NCBI GenBank assembly: GCA_900539625.1
Contig: UQCW01000017.1
Coordinates: 1 to 44,886, forward strand
Direction: 5' to 3'
DNA length: 44,886 nt
Source: an uncultured Prevotella sp.
GTDB lineage: Bacteria; Bacteroidota; Bacteroidia; Bacteroidales; Bacteroidaceae
The notes under the pieces were generated by a model. The model was not told the origin of the DNA. It saw only the letters and a list, made by a program, of their open reading frames with translations, and made no database searches. The number at the start of each line of letters is the position of its first letter. Within the stretch, counting starts at the first letter, position 1. Position numbers and translations under genes: made by a program. This document shows, piece after piece, positions 41,001 through 44,886 of the stretch.

Positions 41001-42399
41001 TGATCATCTTCTTAGACAAAGCCTTCTGGGTCCATCCGGCAAACTGCTGAGCAGTAATCAGGGCAGGATGTCCCGACTGGAGGAACTTGGTATAGGCACC
41101 TTCGGCATAGGTTCCGAAGACGGCACCCTGAGCCTGAATCATCTTTGCCAGTTCCTGAGGATTGGCAGGCAACTTGCCTACATTATATCCCTCATTCTTC
41201 AAGCGAACCAGGAGATTGTAGAGCGATGGAACCACTTCCATTCCCGAAGCGGTGAGAGCATTCTGCCCCGGGCCCTTGAAATAGAAGATAGCGATGCGCT
41301 TGCTGCTGTTCTTCTTGTTCTTCAGATTCACATAGCCCTGCACGCTCTCCACGAAACTCTCCATTCTGTCCGGGATGCCGTAAACCTCCTGCAAGCCCTC
41401 CTTGTTGATGCGCTGACCGAAAACCACGTATGGACGGATGGCACCATCAATCTCCGGAGTCACGATGCTCTGCGACATGAAGCCGCCGTTCATTCCCTGC
41501 TTGTCGTTCTCCCAATCGGTAGTCAAGCGGTTGATATTAAGAGGTGAGAACAATGGAATATTCTTCTGCTTCAGAAACTCTACGAAGTAATCGCCCAGCC
41601 TGCCATGCGCCATATTCACTACAGCATTCGCCTGGATACTGTCGGCATGATGACCGGCGATAAAGCTCTGAAGCTTATTGACGCGATAAACCCTGAAGCC
41701 CTTTTTCTCGAAAGCCTTCTCCATATCAGGAGCCGCACCCATAAAACCGGTGAGCATGATGGTAGGAGCACCTTCTTTATATAAACCGTTCTTTGCCAGG
41801 AAGGCATTGTACTCGCGGATGCTGTTGAAGCCCAGTTCATCACCCTTTTCATCATTCGGATCGAAATGAGTCAGGAGATAATCTGGTCGTTCATCCACAC
41901 GTTCCGGTTCAGGAGCCATGAACTTCTTTCCGTCGATAAACTTACGGATGTAAGCGAGCATACTGTGATAATTCTTCTTACTGCCGTTCTCGATGTACTG
42001 CATCAGATAATCTGCATCGAAGTTATCTACCGATACGATATTGTTGGCTGGGTTGGTAGCTGCATGAGTCAGGGTCGGTACCTTGTAGGAAGCCTCCTCC
42101 AACAGCTTGCGCTGATTCTCGTCAATACGGAGCCCCATACCATTCACGATAATCATATCGTAATCGTCCAGATGATCGAAATCATCGGTAGTGATTTCAC
42201 TCAGTTTAATCATCGCATTGTCGTTGGCATGCGAAATCTGTCCCAGCGTAATAGCCTGATAGTTGAGGAAAGCGATGTGGGTAGTGCCCACCCAGGCAGA
42301 GTAAGCCTTCGCCAAACCTCCCAAAACGATCACGGCCAATAAGGCCAGGAAGATGTGTTTCCTTTTAATCTTTTTAACTTTTTCTAATCTTCTGGTCAT
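38005..42399 (-). CDS. hmuS: HmuS, CobN/Mg-chelatase-H-like membrane-anchored haem-processing protein
   Basis: The 1464-residue product has an N-terminal membrane helix (about 14-32), a C-terminal helix (about 1435-1457, VVSGIVVGVIVIVAFVMLAI) and a CobN/BchH-type core. The core motif HFGTHGSLEYTPRKQVALG lies at about 545-560. CobN is the large subunit of cobaltochelatase, but here there are no CobS/CobT partners or B12 synthesis genes, and hmu neighbours follow, so a role in haem iron release is far more likely; recent work reports such an activity for HmuS of Bacteroides. A Lys/Met-rich insert at about 785-890 (PDPIQMMMQMAGQMGG, KGMMMSKAPK) is unusual for CobN. It is the first gene of the operon, with a promoter 23 bases before the ATG. 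Confidence 0.88.
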   Translation of the reverse strand: MTRRLEKVKKIKRKHIFLALLAVIVLGGLAKAYSAWVGTTHIAFLNYQAITLGQISHANDNAMIKLSEITTDDFDHLDDYDMIIVNGMGLRIDENQRKLLEEASYKVPTLTHAATNPANNIVSVDNFDADYLMQYIENGSKKNYHSMLAYIRKFIDGKKFMAPEPERVDERPDYLLTHFDPNDEKGDELGFNSIREYNAFLAKNGLYKEGAPTIMLTGFMGAAPDMEKAFEKKGFRVYRVNKLQSFIAGHHADSIQANAVVNMAHGRLGDYFVEFLKQKNIPLFSPLNINRLTTDWENDKQGMNGGFMSQSIVTPEIDGAIRPYVVFGQRINKEGLQEVYGIPDRMESFVESVQGYVNLKNKKNSSKRIAIFYFKGPGQNALTASGMEVVPSLYNLLVRLKNEGYNVGKLPANPQELAKMIQAQGAVFGTYAEGAYTKFLQSGHPALITAQQFAGWTQKALSKKMIREMNQLYGSFPGKYMATDDGKLAVARLQFGNVALLPQVMAGLGGDSFKIVHGTDQAPPYTYVASYLWARYGFSADALIHFGTHGSLEYTPRKQVALGSNDWSDRLIGVVPHLYIYTIGNVGEAMIAKRRTYAQTQSYLTPPFKESELRQTYKQLSDAIQSYEKKASAEQSLKVKALTVKMGIARELGLDAKQMNKPYSADEIARVENYAEELANEKITGKLYTLGVPYDNDDVRTSVYAMATDPIAYGLLAVDKLKGRAQEGVEKHKQLFDRLYLSKARNTVTQLLGSASVSDEYICRYVGITPAELQMARKVEAMQAAPDPIQMMMQMAGQMGGAKEAKPKKVDNRTVSELRAAKVSHEKKVLQMSREAFEKMEQTGHFPDKMMEAIKKGQKWYQEDLKKAKMAKAGKGKASQTGESSKDKGMMMSKAPKYTRQQIRLAQAITTVEHALQNVGKYSEALRQSPLNEMSSLMNALNGGFTAPSPGGDLIVNPNTLPTGRNLFSINVENTPSEDAWEKAKELCDNTIKMYCERHKGEYPRKVSYTLWSSEFIETEGATIAQILYMLGVEPVRDAFGRVTDLRLIPSKQLGRPRIDVVVQTSGQLRDLAASRLFLINKAIEMAANAKGDKYENLVKAGVTESERVLVEKGMSPKEAREVSMYRVFGGVNGNYGTGIQEMVTAGDRWDKESQIAEVYMNNMGAFYGDEKNWEIVRKAAFEAALTRTDVVVQPRQSNTWGALSLDHVYEFMGGMNLAVRNVTGKDPDAYLADYRNHSNMRMQEVKEAIGIESRTTIFNPAYIKEKMKGGASSASTFAEIVTNTYGWNVMKPKAIDKEMWDEIYNVYVKDKYHLGTKEFFDKQNPAALMEMTAVMMESARKGMWKATPQQIKDIAKLHTETVNKYKPSCSGFVCDNAKLRNYIASKTDAASAKEYQQNVEQIRDAEAAKNSSDKGMVMKKETLNEDAQKTTTVVSGIVVGVIVIVAFVMLAILIRRRRKNMVE

Positions 42400-42421
42400 A
42401 TTTATTTCTTTTTTCTGGCTG

Positions 42422-42452
42422 CAAAGGTAGGGCTTACTTAGAAATTGTACAA
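42422..42452 (-). promoter_or_regulatory. Promoter of the hmu operon
   Basis: On the minus strand TTG (42450-42452), 20 bases, then TACCTTTG (42422-42429): consensus spacing. The -33 region is embedded in the perfect palindrome ATTGTACAAT (42444-42453), which could be an operator for an iron- or haem-responsive regulator. Confidence 0.8.
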
Positions 42453-42543
42453 TACCGAGAAATAGTGATTTTCAATTTCTTATACTTAGAAGTAGGTGTC
42501 AGATTGTAAGGCTCAGATTCCCATAATCCTAATAAATGAGTAG

Positions 42544-42750
42544 TCTTTTCGTGGTTTTACGTCGGGATGTGCAGGGACAGTGAAGCACGGACTTGAAATC
42601 ATGGGCATCGGCTTGCTGGATGTTGCCAACAACAAATACATGATACTGCGTGCCCATCAGACAATAGGGAACTCCACGCTGAATATGAGAAACAAAACAC
42701 TCGTTGAATATTACATCAGCGTTATGAAGCGGTATTCTAAAAAACTTTAG
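42544..42750 (+). pseudogene. Transposase C-terminal-type remnant
   Basis: An open frame without a start codon (from 42544, after TAG) encodes SGCAGTVKHGLEIMGIGLLD, then MILRAHQTIGN and KTLVEYYISVMKRYSKKL before TAG. This resembles the central catalytic part of a DDE transposase family common in Prevotella and Bacteroides (pattern GLEI-x-G, RA-x-QT, KTL-x-(E/D)-(H/Y)Y). It lacks both ends, and no terminal inverted repeats were seen nearby. It lies just outside the hmu operon promoter and may mark an old insertion boundary. Confidence 0.65.
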
Positions 42751-42836
42751 CCGTTTCCCAGTCTCAGTTGATTTTTAATGGGGATTAGCAAATATACTCC
42801 CTCATAGCCGCCAAACGCTTCGTCCCCCAAAAACGC

Positions 42837-42876
42837 AAAAAGAGGTGTTCAACTTTATGGTTGAACACCTCTTTTT
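42837..42876. terminator. Bidirectional terminator right of the hmu block
   Basis: AAAAAGAGGTGTTCAAC (42837-42853) pairs perfectly with GTTGAACACCTCTTTTT (42860-42876), with A- and T-rich ends on both sides. It can end the minus-strand purF-like transcript. A G8 run (42932-42939) lies between it and that gene. Confidence 0.85.
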
Positions 42877-42992
42877 ATATAAGGTTGTCAGCAACGGCGA
42901 TGTGCCGTTATCAGGCGTTGCCTGGAACTGAGGGGGGGGTAGTAATGGTAAATTACTCAGTTTATTATTTCACCATCACTTAGAATTTTTTC

Positions 42993-44405
42993 TTAGAAGC
43001 ATCCTGTCCCGTCGAAGCAGTGCGTGCAGAGCTTACACTTGGGGAGTCCGATGGCCTTGATGAGCGTTTCGAGTTTGTTGAAGCGCAGCGTGGTCAGGCC
43101 GAGACGCTCACGAATGATTTCCACCATGCGCTGATATTCAGGCGAGTCGGTCGTTGCGTAAGCCTCCAGGCGCTGGTCGCCCTCACCTTCCAGTTCGCGG
43201 ATGATGCGGCGCGTGATAAGCTCCATGTCGCTCTTCGAAGAGGTAAAACCGATGAAGGGGCAACCATAGATGAGCGGCGGACAGGCGATGCGCATGTGAA
43301 CTTCCTTTGCACCGTCGTCGAAAAGCACTTTCACGTTGTCGCGCAACTGCGTGCCACGCACGATGGAATCGTCGCAGAAGAGCACGCGCTTGCCGTTGAG
43401 CACGGCCTTGTTGGGAATGAGCTTCATCTTGGCCACCAAGGAGCGCATTTCCTGATTGGCGGGGGTGAAACTGCGGGGCCATGTGGGGGTGTATTTACAG
43501 ATGGCACGCTGGTAAGGGCGCTTCATGCCGTCGGCATATCCGAGGGCCATTCCGACACCGGAATCAGGGATGCCACACACGCAATCAACCTCTGTCTTGT
43601 CGTCTTCGCCCATGATGCGGCCGCTCTCAAAGCGAGCTTCCTCCACGTTACGTCCTTCGTAGGTTGAAGTCGGGAAACCGTAGTAAACCCAGAGGAAAGA
43701 GCAGATTTGCATGCGTTCTTCGGCCTCCTTCATCACCTCGCAGCCCGTTTGGCGGATGCGGATGATTTCTCCTGGCCCCACGTAGCGGTCCACCTCATAG
43801 TCGAGGTTGGCAAAGGCCGTCGTTTCGCTCGTTGCGGCCCAGGCACCTTCTTTCTTCCCAATCACGATGGGCGTGCGTCCCCATTTGTCGCGGGCGCAGA
43901 TGATGCCGTCTTCCGTCAGGATAAGCATTGAGCAAGAGCCCTTCACGCGGTTGTAAACGTTTTCTATGCCTTCCTTGAAATTCTTCCCCTGAATGATGAG
44001 CAACGCCACGAGTTCAGTTTGGTTGATGCTGCCAGAGGAGAGTTCGGCGAAGTGCATGTTTTGCGCCATCATTTCCTGCGTAAGTTCCTCAAGGTTGTCC
44101 ACCTTTGCCACCGTTGCGATAGCGAAGCGTCCCAAATGGGAATTGAAGACGAGTGGCTGCGCGTCGGTGTCGCTGATGATGCCGATGCCCGAGTTGCAAC
44201 CTTTGAAACGGTCGAGTGTCGGTTCGAACTTCGTGCGGAAATAAGAACTTTCGAGGTTATGGATGGAACGGACGAAACTCTTTTCTTCTGAGTTGTAGCC
44301 TGCCATACCTCCCCGGCGCGTGCCGAGGTGTGAGTTGTAGTCTGTTCCGTAAAACATGTCGGCCACGCAACTGCGTTGTGACACTGTGCCAAAAAATCCT
44401 CCCAT
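42993..44405 (-). CDS. Amidophosphoribosyltransferase-like protein lacking the glutaminase cysteine
   Basis: PurF transfers ammonia from glutamine to PRPP, the first step of purine synthesis. The 470-residue product has a PurF fold: an N-terminal Ntn-type glutaminase domain (SHLGTRRGGMAGYNSEE), the PRPP loop VLFCDDSIVRGTQLRDNV near residue 345, and a C-terminal cysteine group LPKCKLCTHCFDGTGCF that could bind an iron-sulfur cluster. However, it begins MGGFFGTVSQRS, where active PurF begins MCG(V/I)xG and uses Cys1 after Met removal. The nucleophile is therefore absent, so glutamine hydrolysis is unlikely. It may be an ammonia-dependent or regulatory paralogue. Its own promoter and a structured leader precede it. 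Confidence 0.85.
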   Translation of the reverse strand: MGGFFGTVSQRSCVADMFYGTDYNSHLGTRRGGMAGYNSEEKSFVRSIHNLESSYFRTKFEPTLDRFKGCNSGIGIISDTDAQPLVFNSHLGRFAIATVAKVDNLEELTQEMMAQNMHFAELSSGSINQTELVALLIIQGKNFKEGIENVYNRVKGSCSMLILTEDGIICARDKWGRTPIVIGKKEGAWAATSETTAFANLDYEVDRYVGPGEIIRIRQTGCEVMKEAEERMQICSFLWVYYGFPTSTYEGRNVEEARFESGRIMGEDDKTEVDCVCGIPDSGVGMALGYADGMKRPYQRAICKYTPTWPRSFTPANQEMRSLVAKMKLIPNKAVLNGKRVLFCDDSIVRGTQLRDNVKVLFDDGAKEVHMRIACPPLIYGCPFIGFTSSKSDMELITRRIIRELEGEGDQRLEAYATTDSPEYQRMVEIIRERLGLTTLRFNKLETLIKAIGLPKCKLCTHCFDGTGCF

Positions 44406-44439
44406 GATTTGTTGTGCTTGAGTTGTTGTTGGTTTGGTT

Positions 44440-44545
44440 ATGAAACAAAACGGCCTGCCGACATCCTTTTGCTTCGCATGGCGTTCAACGGATTCAGACA
44501 GGCTAAATGTTTCTCTCTTTATGCTGTCCCCCTCGGGGACGGGTG
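44440..44545 (-). promoter_or_regulatory. Structured leader of the purF-like gene
   Basis: Two hairpins are visible. 44526-44540 is a perfect stem (GTCCCC/GGGGAC, 3-base loop). 44453-44466 pairs partly with 44490-44503 (GCCTG...ATCC arms, followed in the transcript by GTTTTGTTT). The second, with the T-rich stretch, could act as an attenuator. It does not match a purine riboswitch. Function speculative. Confidence 0.35.
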
Positions 44546-44576
44546 CAAAATTACAAATTTCTTATGAAAGGAGCAA
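44546..44576 (-). promoter_or_regulatory. Promoter of the purF-like gene
   Basis: On the minus strand TTG (44574-44576), 20 bases, then TAATTTTG (44546-44553): a good Bacteroidota promoter, leaving a leader of about 135 bases. Confidence 0.75.
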
Positions 44577-44739
44577 GGAGAAAGCCCAAAGGCGGTGCGG
44601 GATTTTTTCTTTGGTTGCGACATAGCTGCCGTTTTCATTCTTATGAAGCAACAAAAGCAGGCTTTGTCGCATTAATTAAATGATTGCAGTTTCATTCTTT
44701 CACCATTACTATAGACTTCCTAAAAAGCTTAACAAGTTG

Positions 44740-44827
44740 TCGATTCGCGGCCGAAAGCAGCGCTACTCGCGGCCGAAGGTAGCACGACTCGCGGCCGAAG
44801 GTAGCACGAACGGCGGCCGCCAAAACA
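44740..44827. repeat. 22-bp repeat array D (4 units)
   Basis: Units start at 44740, 44762, 44784 and 44806, each 22 bp. Each contains GCGGCCG, and the middle two read CTCGCGGCCGAAGGTAGC. The fourth is diverged at its end. Units are close relatives of array A at 16728-16815. The remainder of 44625-44886 shows no gene or other feature. Confidence 0.83.
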
Positions 44828-44886
44828 TAGAATGAATTATTGCGATAATCAAATAACGGGTAATGGAACAAGTACGGGGGAGCCTG

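Noticed and set aside
38005..42399. Cobaltochelatase CobN for B12 synthesis
   Set aside because: No CobS/CobT or other corrin genes are nearby. The protein has membrane anchors at both ends and is followed by hmuT, hmuU and hmuV.
31732..42750. Integrative island with tRNA attachment repeats
   Set aside because: No copy of the tRNA-Ser 3' end was found near 42.4-43.0 kb and no integrase gene is present; only a looser horizontal-transfer suggestion is kept.
42932..42939. G8 run as a phase-variation tract
   Set aside because: It lies downstream of the purF-like stop codon and beside a terminator, not in a coding or promoter position.
44420..44545. Purine riboswitch before the purF-like gene
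   Set aside because: The conserved three-way-junction sequences of purine riboswitches are not present.
16728..44827. 22-bp arrays as CRISPR
   Set aside because: Units are contiguous with no unique spacers, units are not near-identical, and no cas gene is present.

Overview
The window looks like a chromosomal segment of a Bacteroidales bacterium, most likely Prevotellaceae. The supporting signs are: promoters of the Bacteroidota type (TTG or TTTG, 19-20 bases, then TAnnTTTG) in front of several genes; SusC/BtuB/HmuR-type TonB receptors; BtuG-like cobalamin-binding surface proteins; a complete hmu haem operon; a type IX secretion-like C-terminal tail on one secreted protein; and intergenic palindromic repeats. 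No rRNA genes are present. Two tRNA genes are: tRNA-Lys(TTT) and tRNA-Ser(GGA).

Layout. 1-7.0 kb: housekeeping genes recJ, recQ and (minus strand) maeB, separated by MITE-like or REP-like repeats. 7.05-12.9 kb: a cobalamin uptake operon with a promoter, an adenosylcobalamin-type riboswitch, a six-codon minicistron, a BtuB-type receptor, a two-domain BtuG-like lipoprotein and a second BtuG-like secreted protein, closed by a terminator. 13.1-14.4 kb: an OmpA-family porin with its own promoter and terminator. 14.4-23.5 kb: accessory DNA holding phage-like fragments, a ~373-bp inverted-repeat element, a 22-bp repeat array, an AbiF (Abi_2) gene preceded by a small structured RNA, a large outer membrane beta-barrel protein, and a divergent AraC-type regulator split by a frameshift in a C6A7 tract, ending at tRNA-Lys.

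23.9-31.7 kb: a second 22-bp array, a ThrE-type threonine/serine exporter, folA, thyA, topB, and a FecE/BtuD-like ABC ATPase with two tiny coupled ORFs in its leader. A small outer membrane protein, a third 22-bp array and tRNA-Ser follow. 31.9-42.5 kb: a seven-gene minus-strand haem operon: hmuS, hmuT, hmuU, hmuV, a PepSY membrane protein, a calycin-like lipoprotein and hmuR. It sits between tRNA-Ser and a transposase remnant. 43.0-44.4 kb: an amidophosphoribosyltransferase-like protein lacking the N-terminal catalytic cysteine. A fourth 22-bp array closes the window.

How the genes work together. The cobalamin operon should carry corrinoids from surface capture (BtuG-like) to the receptor (BtuB), silenced by the riboswitch when B12 is plentiful. 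The hmu operon should bind haem at the surface, import it through HmuR, energise it by an ExbB-like unit, and free the iron with the CobN-like HmuS. folA and thyA together support thymidylate and folate cycling. The strongest unexplained signal is the set of four intergenic arrays with an exact or near-exact 22-bp period and palindromic cores, spread over 28 kb and lacking any CRISPR-like spacer.
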